In this document: one piece after another, positions 18,681 through 28,097 of the stretch | Layout of the letters: each line of letters opens with the position of its first letter | How positions within the stretch are numbered: position 1 is the stretch's first letter | From: Butyrivibrio sp. MB2005 | GTDB lineage: Bacteria; Bacillota; Clostridia; Lachnospirales; Lachnospiraceae | DNA length: 64,000 nt | Direction of reading: 5' to 3' | NCBI RefSeq assembly: GCF_000424285.1 | Contig: NZ_AUJP01000009.1 | Span: forward strand, 173,122-237,121 | The notes under the pieces: model-generated | What the model was told of the DNA's origin: nothing | What the model saw: only the letters and a program-made list of their open reading frames with translations | The model's database searches: none | Made by a program: the position numbers and the translations under genes

Positions 18681-20108
18681 TTAGGCTTTTGAACCCTTTT
18701 CATTTTTGGCAATGATAGGAAGAATAACGCCAAGACCTGTGAGAACAAGAGGAGTTATTACGTTAAGTGCAAAAGTGAAAGGATCTGTATCATACATACC
18801 AAGTATGCAGCTTGCTGCTGTTACAAGGAAGCACCAACCACCGAAGAACAGAGCAAGGCCCTGGTTTTTCACAAAACGATACTCGGGCTGGAACTTCTCG
18901 CCTGCCTTACGAAGAGCCATGTAAGCAAAGAATACCCACAGGTAACGAAGAGGCATGCATACAGAGTTGAGCTTGGTGAGCTGCTTAAGAACTGCTGCAG
19001 CACCGGGTACGAATGACTGGATGAGGATGATTGAACCGGATAATATAGCAACCATCTTAATTCCGTTAATGTAAGCACCGGATTCGTTCTTTTTAAGAAG
19101 ACCAGAAGGGATGTAAGCTCTTGCGTCCTCGTTGTCGAGAAGCATACGAAGAGGTGCATCGATACTGATTACCAGTGTTGAGAGCTGTCCGATCATGTTG
19201 CAGATAGCATAGATGATCAGAAGGCTGTCACCGATGTGGTAGTAGTTACCGAGCTTCTGGAATGCCCAGTAGCTTCCGTTTGAGTTGTAAGAGTTGAAAC
19301 TTTCTGTTGAAGCGTTGATCTCTGCGGGATCAAACATCATACCCATAGCGATTGTGCCAAGGAAAGCGCAGACTACAACCATGATAGCAAGTGTTATCAT
19401 TGATCTGGGGAAGCCTTTGCTAGGGTTCTCAACCTTATTTACATAAGGAGAGATCTTCTCACATCCACCAACTGCGAATACAAGGATGGACAGAGATGTG
19501 AAGTACTTAACATCAAACTGAGGGATGAGGTTCTTCATGCTGAAGTCCATTGATACGAAGCCGCCTTGAGGGTTGATTGCAGGTGCAGCGAACATCATGA
19601 TGATGTAGAGAATGGACATTACAAACATACTTGTTCCTGCAAGTGTAGCTAGTTTTTTAAGGGGATTAAGACCCTTTGAAGCAACCCAGCAGAAGAAGAG
19701 CAGGATAGCAAGAGTAACAAGCTGTACTGCAAGTGTAGGGAATGTGTCGTAGGTCTCACCATTCCTGAAAACAGCCCAACTAAGAGCCTTAAGGCCACCT
19801 GATGACTTAGAAGCGATGTAAGTGATGTGGCAAGCCCAGTAAGTCCAACCTGCGTAATAAGCAAGCTTGGGACCGGTTGTGCTGCGAATCCATGAGCTTA
19901 CACCGCCGCCTGATGTCTTGAAGGCTGAACCAAGTTCACCAACCATCAGTGCGTAGGGCACAAAATAAAGTGCGAACATGAGTATCCAGCTGAAAATAAC
20001 CTGAATACCATTGAAATAGACGAAACCATTGAGTACATTACCGAATCCCCAAACGGTTGAGAATGCCATGAATGCCAAAGTGGTCCATTTCATGCGTTTT
20101 GAATCCAT
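18681..20108 (-). CDS. amino acid permease, APC superfamily
   Basis: 475 aa with about 12 transmembrane helices. The N-terminus WTTLAFMAFSTVWGFGNVLNG and KTSGGGVSSWIRSTTGPKLAYYAGWTYW match the TM1 and TM2-3 regions of APC permeases of the glutamate/GABA-antiporter-like branch. Substrate is unassigned. It is a single-gene unit, convergent with nothing and facing the BspA-like gene in the same direction; no regulator adjoins it. Confidence 0.85.
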   Translation of the reverse strand: MDSKRMKWTTLAFMAFSTVWGFGNVLNGFVYFNGIQVIFSWILMFALYFVPYALMVGELGSAFKTSGGGVSSWIRSTTGPKLAYYAGWTYWACHITYIASKSSGGLKALSWAVFRNGETYDTFPTLAVQLVTLAILLFFCWVASKGLNPLKKLATLAGTSMFVMSILYIIMMFAAPAINPQGGFVSMDFSMKNLIPQFDVKYFTSLSILVFAVGGCEKISPYVNKVENPSKGFPRSMITLAIMVVVCAFLGTIAMGMMFDPAEINASTESFNSYNSNGSYWAFQKLGNYYHIGDSLLIIYAICNMIGQLSTLVISIDAPLRMLLDNEDARAYIPSGLLKKNESGAYINGIKMVAILSGSIILIQSFVPGAAAVLKQLTKLNSVCMPLRYLWVFFAYMALRKAGEKFQPEYRFVKNQGLALFFGGWCFLVTAASCILGMYDTDPFTFALNVITPLVLTGLGVILPIIAKNEKGSKA

Positions 20109-20433
20109 TTTTTAATACCTCCTAAATACTAATTCTTCAATTCCTTCCAAAAATAGATTCGTTTTTGGGACAACTTATCTATATTACACCCTAAATTTCC
20201 AAATATCAAATGGTTGAAAATTGTAATCATTGTGTATATAATTTAGATAAATATAAAATAGTTCAGCATAATATAAAATTGAATATTGGTGATTTTTACA
20301 GGTAACAATGAAAAACAGTGATTGACTTATGGAACTGTAAAGTGTGATTAACTTATGAAACCGGTGATTTTTTGTGATTAACTTATGAGCTGAACTATAG
20401 AGTGAATATGAAAATTAAATATGGAGCAGATTT
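20109..20433 (+). promoter_or_regulatory. AT-rich divergent region with three direct repeats
   Basis: Very AT-rich 325-bp region between the permease (minus) and the arabinan genes (plus). Three copies of GTGATTRACTTATGRA begin at 20318, 20344 and 20374 (spacings 26 and 30 bp), the last ending about 42 bp before the GH43 start. They look like regulator-binding repeats. No gene was seen. Confidence 0.55.
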
Positions 20434-21390
20434 ATGGATAAAGAAAAAGAACTTAAATATAACGAGCCGTGGATTCTGCAGCGCGCCGATCCCTACGTGG
20501 TAAAAGCGCCGGATGGATCTTACTATTTTACGGCATCCGTTCCTGAATATGACAGGATCGTTCTTAGACATTCAGATACAGTGGCAGGCCTTGCTGACGC
20601 AGAGGAGCATGTAATCTGGAGAAAGCATGACACCGGAGTTATGGGCGACCACATCTGGGCACCAGAGCTGCATTATGTGATGGGTAAGTGGTACATCTAT
20701 TTTGCAGGGGGCGAAGCAGAGGATAAGTGGAAGATCCGTCCTTATGTTATCGAGTGTCAGGGCGAAGACCCCATAGCAGACAGCTGGGTTGAAAAGGGCA
20801 AAATGAAGTGCGCAGAGGATGATGAATTCTCATTTAGAGCATTTTCCCTGGATGCCACAGTTTTTGAGAACAATGGAAAATGGTACTACATCTGGGCTGA
20901 GAAGGTTGGCGTAGGTAAGCAGATTTCCAACCTTTATATAGCAGAGATGAAGAGCCCTTATGAACTGAAAACAGTACAGGTACTTCTCACAACTCCCGAT
21001 TATGACTGGGAAAGAGTTGGTTTTTGGGTAAATGAAGGACCTGCAATCCTTAAGAGAAACGGCAAGATTTTCATGACATATTCAGCAAGTGAGACAGGAA
21101 TCGCCTATTGCGTTGGAATGCTCACAGCTGATGAGAATGCAGATCTTCTTGATCCTAGATCCTGGAGCAAGGAGAGATATCCCGTGCTTGCCAGTGACGC
21201 AGAGGCGGTGGTTTACGGCCCCGGACACAACTCTTTTACTGTAGATGAGAATGGTCAGGACATCATGGTCTATCATGCAAGAACTGAGACAGAGATTGTA
21301 GGAGATCCGCTTTACAACCCCAATCGTCACGCAATGCTCATGAAGATTCAGTATGACGACAGAGGATATCCTGTTTTCAAGTGCAGATGA
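20434..21390 (+). CDS. glycoside hydrolase family 43, cytoplasmic exo-arabinofuranosidase type
   Basis: 318 aa without signal peptide. GH43 residues: D19 in QRADPYV, D140 in FSLDATVF, E201 in WVNEGPAI; HIWAPELHYV is the blade-2 motif. The overall form resembles single-domain exo-acting alpha-L-arabinofuranosidases. It heads an apparent operon with the secreted endo-arabinanase 12 bp downstream, so it would finish arabino-oligosaccharides after import. The specific subfamily is not certain. Confidence 0.9.
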   Translation: MDKEKELKYNEPWILQRADPYVVKAPDGSYYFTASVPEYDRIVLRHSDTVAGLADAEEHVIWRKHDTGVMGDHIWAPELHYVMGKWYIYFAGGEAEDKWKIRPYVIECQGEDPIADSWVEKGKMKCAEDDEFSFRAFSLDATVFENNGKWYYIWAEKVGVGKQISNLYIAEMKSPYELKTVQVLLTTPDYDWERVGFWVNEGPAILKRNGKIFMTYSASETGIAYCVGMLTADENADLLDPRSWSKERYPVLASDAEAVVYGPGHNSFTVDENGQDIMVYHARTETEIVGDPLYNPNRHAMLMKIQYDDRGYPVFKCR

Positions 21391-21402
21391 GGATGATCGG
21401 TA

Positions 21403-23121
21403 ATGGTAAATAAAAATAGAATAAAAAGGGCTTTTATGACGGCTGCCTGTATTGGAACAGCTCTCGGCTTATATGGAATGGCTTCCGGATGTTCATCTGC
21501 CGAAACCGGAGAGAAGGTTTCCGGCATTGATGATGCAGAAGGAACAGGCAATGAGGCAGATAGCGTGAAAAATTCAGGCGCAGAAGATGCCCAATCCGAA
21601 GAACTCGCAGAACAGGAGGAATCCATGGGAGCAGATGAACTTAGCGCAGATGAGATAAAAAAGGGCGTTTATAAAAATGCTGTTTGTTGCCATGATCCGC
21701 AGGTAATCCTGGCTGATGGCACCTACTACATGACAGGAAGCCATCAGGTACTGGCAAAATCCGATGATCTCAAGGACTGGAGCTATATCGGAAATGGCAA
21801 CAACGTATTTGACAACCTGTTTTCAGGAAGTCTCCCCGCTTTTGATTTTGTAGGTAAAAACGAGGAGGGCGGCTATTCTGTGTGGGCTGCCAACACTTTT
21901 TACAATGAGACCATGCAGAAGTACGTGATGTATTTTTGTACCACTTCTTCTTATATTAAGTCGAATCTGTGTATGGCTGTGGCGGATGAGCCCGGCGGAA
22001 AGTATTCATATACAGATACTATCCTGTATTCCGGATTTACCGGTTCGCATGTGGATGAGACGGATATTAAAGATGTACTGGGGCAGGATGCGGATTTGTC
22101 AGAATATCTTAAATACGGCGGATATGACAATGAAAAGTGGCCTAACTGCATAGATCCTGCTGTTTTCACTGATGAAGATGGCAAAATGTGGATGGTATAC
22201 GGATCCTGGTCCGGCGGAATTTTCCTGCTTGAGCTTGATCCGGCAACAGGAAAGCCTATTCATCCTATCGAAGAGGCTAAGGCAGGCACGGAGGATGCGC
22301 CGGATCCCTACTACGGTTACAGGCTGGTTGGAGGCGGACATCATGCTATAGAAGGTCCCTATCTGACCTATTCCAAAGAGACAGGTTATTACTATCTATT
22401 CCTGTCATACGGCGGGCTTACCAGTGACGGCGGTTATCAGATAAGGCAGTTTAGAAGCGAAAATCCCACAGGCCCCTACGTGGATGCGGCAGGCAACAGA
22501 CTTGGCGATGAAGAAGATTACATGAATTACGGTCTTAAAATGATGGGAAATTATACGCTTCCAAGCCTTTCAGTGACATACATGGCCCCCGGCGGACAGT
22601 CTATTTTCCAGGATGAAGCGGGAGATTACTACATCGTATATCATCAGAGATTCGATGACGGCCAGGAGTTCCATGAGCCCAGAGTTCACAAGCTTTTCAT
22701 GACAGAGGATGGCTGGTTTACGGCAGCACCTTTTGAGTATACGGGAGATGAGAGTATCGCCTCAATAAGTGGAAGCGGTGCGGCTTCTGAAGAATCAGGT
22801 GATAGCGAGGCTGAAGGTGTTACGTCCATTGAAGGCACTTTTTATGTGTTAAATCACGGCCTTGCTGTGAATAATATAGTAAATAAGCCTGTAAAATGCA
22901 GCTTCAGTGGCGGAAATATTGCATCAGCTGAGGGCGAAGAGAGCCTTAGCGGCAGCTATGAGCTTAAGGAAGGTACATCATTCGTTACGCTCACAATTGA
23001 TGGACAGAGCTATGATGGCTGCGTATTTTCCATGACAGATGAAGCAGGCAACAAAACCCTGTGTATTTCAGCCAAGGGCAGCAATAACGAGACTGTCTGG
23101 GCTGTAAAGTACCTTAAATGA
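21403..23121 (+). CDS. lipoprotein endo-1,5-alpha-L-arabinanase, GH43
   Basis: 572 aa. Lipobox ASGC with C30 after a short hydrophobic signal, then a 55-residue acidic linker, so the enzyme is tethered outside. GH43 catalytic residues: D98 (CCHDPQV), D251 (NCIDPAVF), E317 (AIEGPYL). YGSWSGGIFLLELD and SIFQDEAGDYYIVYHQRF are typical of endo-arabinanases of the two-domain AbnB/Abn2 kind, with a C-terminal beta domain (about 470-572). It probably releases arabino-oligosaccharides for the importer downstream. Confidence 0.9.
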   Translation: MVNKNRIKRAFMTAACIGTALGLYGMASGCSSAETGEKVSGIDDAEGTGNEADSVKNSGAEDAQSEELAEQEESMGADELSADEIKKGVYKNAVCCHDPQVILADGTYYMTGSHQVLAKSDDLKDWSYIGNGNNVFDNLFSGSLPAFDFVGKNEEGGYSVWAANTFYNETMQKYVMYFCTTSSYIKSNLCMAVADEPGGKYSYTDTILYSGFTGSHVDETDIKDVLGQDADLSEYLKYGGYDNEKWPNCIDPAVFTDEDGKMWMVYGSWSGGIFLLELDPATGKPIHPIEEAKAGTEDAPDPYYGYRLVGGGHHAIEGPYLTYSKETGYYYLFLSYGGLTSDGGYQIRQFRSENPTGPYVDAAGNRLGDEEDYMNYGLKMMGNYTLPSLSVTYMAPGGQSIFQDEAGDYYIVYHQRFDDGQEFHEPRVHKLFMTEDGWFTAAPFEYTGDESIASISGSGAASEESGDSEAEGVTSIEGTFYVLNHGLAVNNIVNKPVKCSFSGGNIASAEGEESLSGSYELKEGTSFVTLTIDGQSYDGCVFSMTDEAGNKTLCISAKGSNNETVWAVKYLK

Positions 23122-23298
23122 CAGATAAAATGGCACTGTTTTATATCGCTTTATCGCAATGGAGAACACAGAAAAAGCAATTTGTAAATACTATGCAGCA
23201 ATAATTGATAACTTTTGTTTAATTACACAAAAAGTATTTTAAGTTTTTATTAAAATCGACAAAAATGTAAAATGCTTTACAAAAATCTAAAATAATTA

Positions 23299-23327
23299 TT
23301 GACGCTGTAAAATACCTTGGTTAGAAT
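23299..23327 (+). promoter_or_regulatory. promoter of the SBP-permease operon
   Basis: TTGACG (23299-23304), 17-bp spacer, TAGAAT (23322-23327), 48 bp upstream of the lipoprotein start. The 180 bp upstream is AT-rich and without genes. Confidence 0.6.
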
Positions 23328-23374
23328 TGCTATATAAGTTAATCACTTTGACAACTTTTTTAGGAGGATTTGAC

Positions 23375-24904
23375 ATGAAAAAGAAATTTATGGGTATGGC
23401 AATGGCAACAGTCATGGGTCTTAGTACCCTGACAGGTTGTGCTACAACAACTGTTGAAGAAGCCGGCGAAGCTGAAGCTCCTGCTGAAGAAGCAGCAACA
23501 GAAGATGCAGGTGAGGCTACAGAAGAAACAGCAGAAGCTACCGAAGAGACAGCTGATGCAGCAGAGACAACAGATGGTTCTTCAACAGATTCACTTACAG
23601 GTAACGGTGACAAAGAGCTTCATGTTTTCCTTTACATGCAGGAGCATGAGAAGAAGATCTACGAGGATCTCGTAAAAGAGTTCGTAGATGAGCACAAGGA
23701 TGAGATCAAAGAGGTTGTTTTCGAAGTAACTACTCAGGATGAGTACAACCAGAAAATGATCGCTAACATGACAGCAAACGATATGCCTGACGTATTCTAT
23801 GTAGGACCTGCAGCAGTTCGTTCTTATGTAGATAACGGTTATGTTCTTCCTCTTGACGATTATGTAGATGCTGACACAATCGGCAGCGTTTGGGGAACAA
23901 CACAGGAGATTTACAGATACGACGGAAAGAACATCGGATCAGGTTCACTCTATGCACTTCCTAAGGATCTTTCCTGCTTCGCATTTGCTTACAACCAGGA
24001 CCTTTTCGATGCAGCAGGCCTTGATTATCCCGATCCTGAGAAGCCTTATACATACGACGAGTTCGTTGAGGTTTGTAAGGCTCTTACAATCGATAAGGAC
24101 GGCGACGGCGAGATCGACCAGTGGGGCGTTGCAAACGCTGATCAGTGGGGCATGACTCCTTTCCTTTATTCTAATGGCGTTAAGTTCCTTAACGATGATA
24201 TGACCAAGGTTAACGTAGCAAACAACGAGCAGCTCAAGGAAGCTCTTACATTCTACACAGACCTTACAAAGAACGGTCTTACACCTTCAGTTGAGCAGGA
24301 TACAGCTCTTGGCGGATATCAGAGATGGCTTGATGGCCAGGTTGGTTTCTATGCATGTGGTACATGGGACGTTGCAGCATTCATGGATGATGCTACATTC
24401 CCTTACAAGTGGAACCTTTGCGGATGGCCTGTAGGACCTTCCGGTGACGGAAGATCACACACATGGATGGGTTCAGTTGGTTACTGCGTATCTGCAACAT
24501 CTGAGAATCCTGATCTTGCAGCACAGCTTATTTCTAAGCTTTCAACAGATGAAAATGGACAGAAGGCTGTTTCAGGTATCTCCACTGGTGAGTCAATCCA
24601 GCTTCCTAACATCACAGAGCTTGCATATGGCGAGTTCAAGGATGCTGTAAACAGTGGCAAAGTTCCTTATGCTTCAAACTTAGACGTTATCTTTGGATAC
24701 TTCGACAGCAACGATCACTATGCAGCAGCTCTTCAGGAGTTTGACTACACCTACAACGCAGAGTGGTGGACACCTTTCTGGTCAGGCGTATTCAACATCA
24801 AGAACGGCGACATCTCTGTAGAAGATTTCTTACAGCAGGTAGAGCCTGAGATGCAGGAAGCTCTTGATGAGGCAATCGAGCTTCAGAACTCAGCTACAAA
24901 CTAA
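23375..24904 (+). CDS. ABC sugar-binding lipoprotein
   Basis: 509 aa extracellular solute-binding protein family 1. Signal ends in LTGC; the next 45 residues are an Ala/Glu/Thr-rich acidic linker likely spanning the cell wall. LYALPKDLSCFAFAYNQDLFDAAGLDYP and GWPVGPSGDG are typical of oligosaccharide binders. The ATG at 23375 has AGGAGG 7 nt upstream; the frame upstream of it overlaps the promoter. With the next two genes it forms an importer lacking its own ATPase, as is usual where a shared MsmK-type ATPase is used. Confidence 0.93.
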   Translation: MKKKFMGMAMATVMGLSTLTGCATTTVEEAGEAEAPAEEAATEDAGEATEETAEATEETADAAETTDGSSTDSLTGNGDKELHVFLYMQEHEKKIYEDLVKEFVDEHKDEIKEVVFEVTTQDEYNQKMIANMTANDMPDVFYVGPAAVRSYVDNGYVLPLDDYVDADTIGSVWGTTQEIYRYDGKNIGSGSLYALPKDLSCFAFAYNQDLFDAAGLDYPDPEKPYTYDEFVEVCKALTIDKDGDGEIDQWGVANADQWGMTPFLYSNGVKFLNDDMTKVNVANNEQLKEALTFYTDLTKNGLTPSVEQDTALGGYQRWLDGQVGFYACGTWDVAAFMDDATFPYKWNLCGWPVGPSGDGRSHTWMGSVGYCVSATSENPDLAAQLISKLSTDENGQKAVSGISTGESIQLPNITELAYGEFKDAVNSGKVPYASNLDVIFGYFDSNDHYAAALQEFDYTYNAEWWTPFWSGVFNIKNGDISVEDFLQQVEPEMQEALDEAIELQNSATN

Positions 24905-24934
24905 GCTGCCAGGCGTTATAAAGTAATTATTAGC

Positions 24935-24963
24935 GGAGTCCCTTCGCAACGCGGAGGGACTCC
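24935..24963 (+). other. intercistronic stem-loop between SBP and permease
   Basis: 13-bp stem (GGAGTCCCTTCGC / GCGGAGGGACTCC, one wobble) with an AAC loop and no T run. Such stem-loops after solute-binding genes protect the upstream mRNA or partly terminate, giving more binding protein than permease. Confidence 0.6.
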
Positions 24964-24999
24964 ATTTAATAGCAGGACTTCAATAGGAAGGAATTGAGT

Positions 25000-25917
25000 A
25001 TGTCATCTAAAAAAGTAAAGACCCATATGTCTGCGATGGCAAAGAGAGAAGAGAGATGGGCATGGCTTTTCATAGCCGCTCCGTTTGTGGGATTCATGCT
25101 TTTCATGGCTTATCCCATTGTATTTGCTCTTATTGCCAGCACAAGCAAATGGACAGGTATTAACTCATTATGGGGCAATATTGTCGGACTTAGGAACTAC
25201 ATCAAGATCATAAATGATGTAAAGTTCTGGAAGGCAATGGGCACCACAATTATTTATATGATAGGTATTCCGATAGGTATGATCCTTGGAATACTTGTAG
25301 CCATGGGACTTAACAGAAAAATCCCCGGTAAAAGATTACTTACAACCATGTACTATGTACCGGTTGTTTCATCCCTTGTTGCGGTTTCAATTCTGTGGGC
25401 ATGGGTTTTCAACTATGACTACGGTTTACTTAACGGAATCTACAAGGCATTGACCGGATTGCACGGCCCTAACTGGCTTGGCGACGAGGTCATGGTTAAA
25501 ATATCACTTATTATTTTTATGGTCTGGAAGGGCCTTGGAGGTACAATAATCCTGTATTTGGCAGGTCTTCAGAACATTCCTCGCGACTACTACGAGGCAG
25601 CCATGATCGATGGTGCCGGAAGCTGGCAGAAGTTCAGAAATATTACGCTTCCGCTTCTTTCACCTGTTACATTCTACATCCTGATCACATCACTTATCGG
25701 TGGTTTCCAGGTATTCGTAGAGGTTCAGGTTATGACACCCTCCGGCGGACCAAACTACAGTGCAGCTACCGTTGTATTCTATCTGTATGAGAAGGCATTC
25801 ACCAACGGACAGCTCGGATACGGTAGTGCAGTAGCAGTTATTCTTGCGATTATCATATTCATTATCACGGCCATCAATTTCTGGGGTCAGGATAAATGGG
25901 TTAAGACTATAGATTAA
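25000..25917 (+). CDS. ABC sugar permease, MalF/UgpA type
   Basis: 305 aa with six transmembrane segments. The EAA loop is visible as YYEAAMIDGAGSWQKFRNITLPLLSP. AGGAAGGA lies 7 nt before the ATG at 25000; a TTG at 24994 is less likely. It pairs with the next gene to form the membrane channel of the oligosaccharide importer. Confidence 0.95.
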   Translation: MSSKKVKTHMSAMAKREERWAWLFIAAPFVGFMLFMAYPIVFALIASTSKWTGINSLWGNIVGLRNYIKIINDVKFWKAMGTTIIYMIGIPIGMILGILVAMGLNRKIPGKRLLTTMYYVPVVSSLVAVSILWAWVFNYDYGLLNGIYKALTGLHGPNWLGDEVMVKISLIIFMVWKGLGGTIILYLAGLQNIPRDYYEAAMIDGAGSWQKFRNITLPLLSPVTFYILITSLIGGFQVFVEVQVMTPSGGPNYSAATVVFYLYEKAFTNGQLGYGSAVAVILAIIIFIITAINFWGQDKWVKTID

Positions 25918-25930
25918 GGAGGTATGGCAC

Positions 25931-26821
25931 ATGGAATTAGCATTAAAGTCGAAAACAAGTGCAAAAGACTATCAGACAGACCGTGTCATGTCCTCTAAGG
26001 AGAAGACTTTTAATATTATAGTTTTTGTACTGCTTTTCTTATTTGCGATAACAATGGTGTTCCCGCTTGTTTACATGGTGGCAACATCTTTTATGACCAA
26101 GAATCAGATTCTTTCGGGCACATTAACACTTTTCCCGAACCCGATTCTTATTGGAAAATACAGCCAGGTTTTGAGTAAGGGCCAGTTTATAAGCGGTATC
26201 ATCAACACCGTTACCGTCGAGATCCCGGTTCTGCTCATCGGTGGTTTCACTTCATCTCTTGCAGCTTTTGCCTTTGCAAAGATGAATTTCAGAGGTAAGA
26301 ACGTGCTTTTCCTGGCACTTCTTGCTACAATCATGATTCCCTTTGCGGTAGTTATGATCCCTCAGTACGTGCTTTTCACAAAGCTGGGTTGGACGGATTC
26401 ACTTGCTCCGCTGATCATTCCGGGATGTTTTGGTAACGTAGGTATGATCTTTTTCCTCAGACAGAACCTGTACAGCATTCCTTCAGAGCTGATGGATGCA
26501 GCCAAAATCGACGGATGTAACTATTTTGGAATCTACTACAAGATTTTCCTGCCCCTTATGAAGGGCGCCCTTGGAACTCAGCTGATGCTGTGGTTCATGG
26601 GAATTTGGAACGACTATCTTGCACCCACAATCTTCCTTAGAAGTGAGAAGCAGTGGACACTGCAGGTGGTTATCCGTTCCTTCAACCATTACTATGCAAT
26701 TCAGAGTGACTACGCGCTGATCATGGCGGCTTCGGTTATAGCAATGCTGCCTACTCTGGTACTGTTCTTCCTGTTCCAGAGAGTCATCATCGAGTCTATT
26801 GCTATTAGTGGAATTAAATAA
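25931..26821 (+). CDS. ABC sugar permease, MalG/UgpE type
   Basis: 296 aa, six transmembrane segments, EAA loop LMDAAKIDGCNYFGIYYKIFLPLMKG. AAGGAGG precedes the ATG. Closes the importer operon; a hairpin with T run follows. Probable cargo is arabino-oligosaccharide released by the upstream secreted GH43 (inference from order). Confidence 0.95.
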   Translation: MELALKSKTSAKDYQTDRVMSSKEKTFNIIVFVLLFLFAITMVFPLVYMVATSFMTKNQILSGTLTLFPNPILIGKYSQVLSKGQFISGIINTVTVEIPVLLIGGFTSSLAAFAFAKMNFRGKNVLFLALLATIMIPFAVVMIPQYVLFTKLGWTDSLAPLIIPGCFGNVGMIFFLRQNLYSIPSELMDAAKIDGCNYFGIYYKIFLPLMKGALGTQLMLWFMGIWNDYLAPTIFLRSEKQWTLQVVIRSFNHYYAIQSDYALIMAASVIAMLPTLVLFFLFQRVIIESIAISGIK

Positions 26822-26843
26822 AAATCAGATTGAAAAATACGAT

Positions 26844-26876
26844 AGGCCGTGCACTATATGATGTGCATGGCCTTTT
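26844..26876 (+). terminator. terminator after importer operon
   Basis: AGGCCGTGCA and TGCATGGCCT pair (one wobble) around an AT-rich loop; followed by TTTT. Confidence 0.75.
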
Positions 26877-26984
26877 CTACGTTATAAAGGTAAATGTGCA
26901 AATACCTTTTTAGTTTTTTACAGTTGCTGTTTTGAATTACGTGGGTATCGTGAAAAACAATATTTATCCACGTAAGAAACCTCA

Positions 26985-27908
26985 TCATCCCTGCTCTATA
27001 GGGCTGTATGCTATCTTAACATTTATATCCTGGCTGTAATTGCCGAAGGTCTTGCCAAAGATAGTAAGACCGCCCACGTGAGCTGCATCCTCGGGAACAG
27101 CGATCTTGAATTTAATGCTGCTCTTGCTGGTAAGCTGGAACTGATCGATGGTGGTATCGGAGATCTGAAGGCCATCGATGAAGGTTCCGCGGTGGTTGAT
27201 TACAAGCATTTTCAGAAGACCGTACTGATTCCAGTTGGGGAACCACCAATCAGGGGTGAAAATGCCCTTTACATCGCCGAAATCGCCGGGTGAAACCCAT
27301 GTGCCGAGAAATTCATTGTTTAGATAAAAGTGAATGTCTGAGGGCCATACATTGTTAACTCCGGGGGCCTCGCTTGAGAGCTCGGCGGAGATGCATATCT
27401 CGTCAATTTTCTGGTTGAAGGGAATGAAGTTGGGAACCACGTATTCCACGTAACCCTTGGTAAACCAGAGTATATCTGCATCGTAGCGATCGGGATGTGA
27501 AAAATAACGGGTGTCATCTACCTCTCCAATGAGTCTTGTGGAGGAGGCGAGACCGCAGGTAGGATAGACCTGGTAGTCAGAGAACTGGCCAACCTTTATG
27601 TCTGCAGTATAGATGTTTTCATCCTTAGTCTCATCCTGAATATCTATAAGAATCTTATCAACGTGCACAGAGCATATTTTCTGATTACCGTGGCCGTTTG
27701 TCTCGTTGCTGACAGTAATCATGCCGCATTCTTCAAGCTTGCGGATATGGCTTGTAAGAGCGCCGTTAGTGATGTTCAGGCGACTGGCAAGCTCGTTCAT
27801 GTTCATGCCGTTATCTTCAAGTAATATCTTGATAATCTCAATTCGTACATCAGACCCAAGAGCCTTAAAAAGATCCAGGCCTTCTGACAGGGATTTAATG
27901 TGAAGCAT
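26985..27908 (-). CDS. ArsR-type winged-helix regulator with long C-terminal domain
   Basis: 307 aa. Residues about 5-85 are an ArsR-like helix-turn-helix (LFKALGSDVRIEIIKILL, MNMNELASRLNITNGALTSHIRKLEECGMI). The remaining 220 residues are not metal-binding; they are rich in aromatic and beta-strand patterns (WFTKGYVEYVVPNF, DIHFYLNNEFLGTWVSPGDFGD, WWFPNWNQYG) and may bind a carbohydrate or effector. Start 27908 has AAAGGAG 6 nt upstream, beating an ATG 36 nt earlier. It follows the importer convergently and likely regulates this sugar locus. Confidence 0.8.
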   Translation of the reverse strand: MLHIKSLSEGLDLFKALGSDVRIEIIKILLEDNGMNMNELASRLNITNGALTSHIRKLEECGMITVSNETNGHGNQKICSVHVDKILIDIQDETKDENIYTADIKVGQFSDYQVYPTCGLASSTRLIGEVDDTRYFSHPDRYDADILWFTKGYVEYVVPNFIPFNQKIDEICISAELSSEAPGVNNVWPSDIHFYLNNEFLGTWVSPGDFGDVKGIFTPDWWFPNWNQYGLLKMLVINHRGTFIDGLQISDTTIDQFQLTSKSSIKFKIAVPEDAAHVGGLTIFGKTFGNYSQDINVKIAYSPIEQG

Positions 27909-27918
27909 GATAACTCCT

Positions 27919-27932
27919 TTACATAAATGTAA
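27919..27932. promoter_or_regulatory. inverted repeat before the ArsR-type gene
   Basis: TTACAT-AA-ATGTAA, immediately upstream of the regulator's ribosome site, with a partial second copy (TTAACATAAATA) near 27939-27950. Placement suggests autorepression. Confidence 0.45.
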
Positions 27933-28097
27933 AATATTTAACATAAATATAATAACATATAGGGTCTTTTGCGTCCATTACATAATCATATAATGAACGT
28001 TTAAGAATTTGTTTATTAACGGAAGAAAAGTCGGTTATGATAAACTTATAGTGGTACATGATGTAGATTCTATGTTTTCTTATCTTAGAGGTATTCT

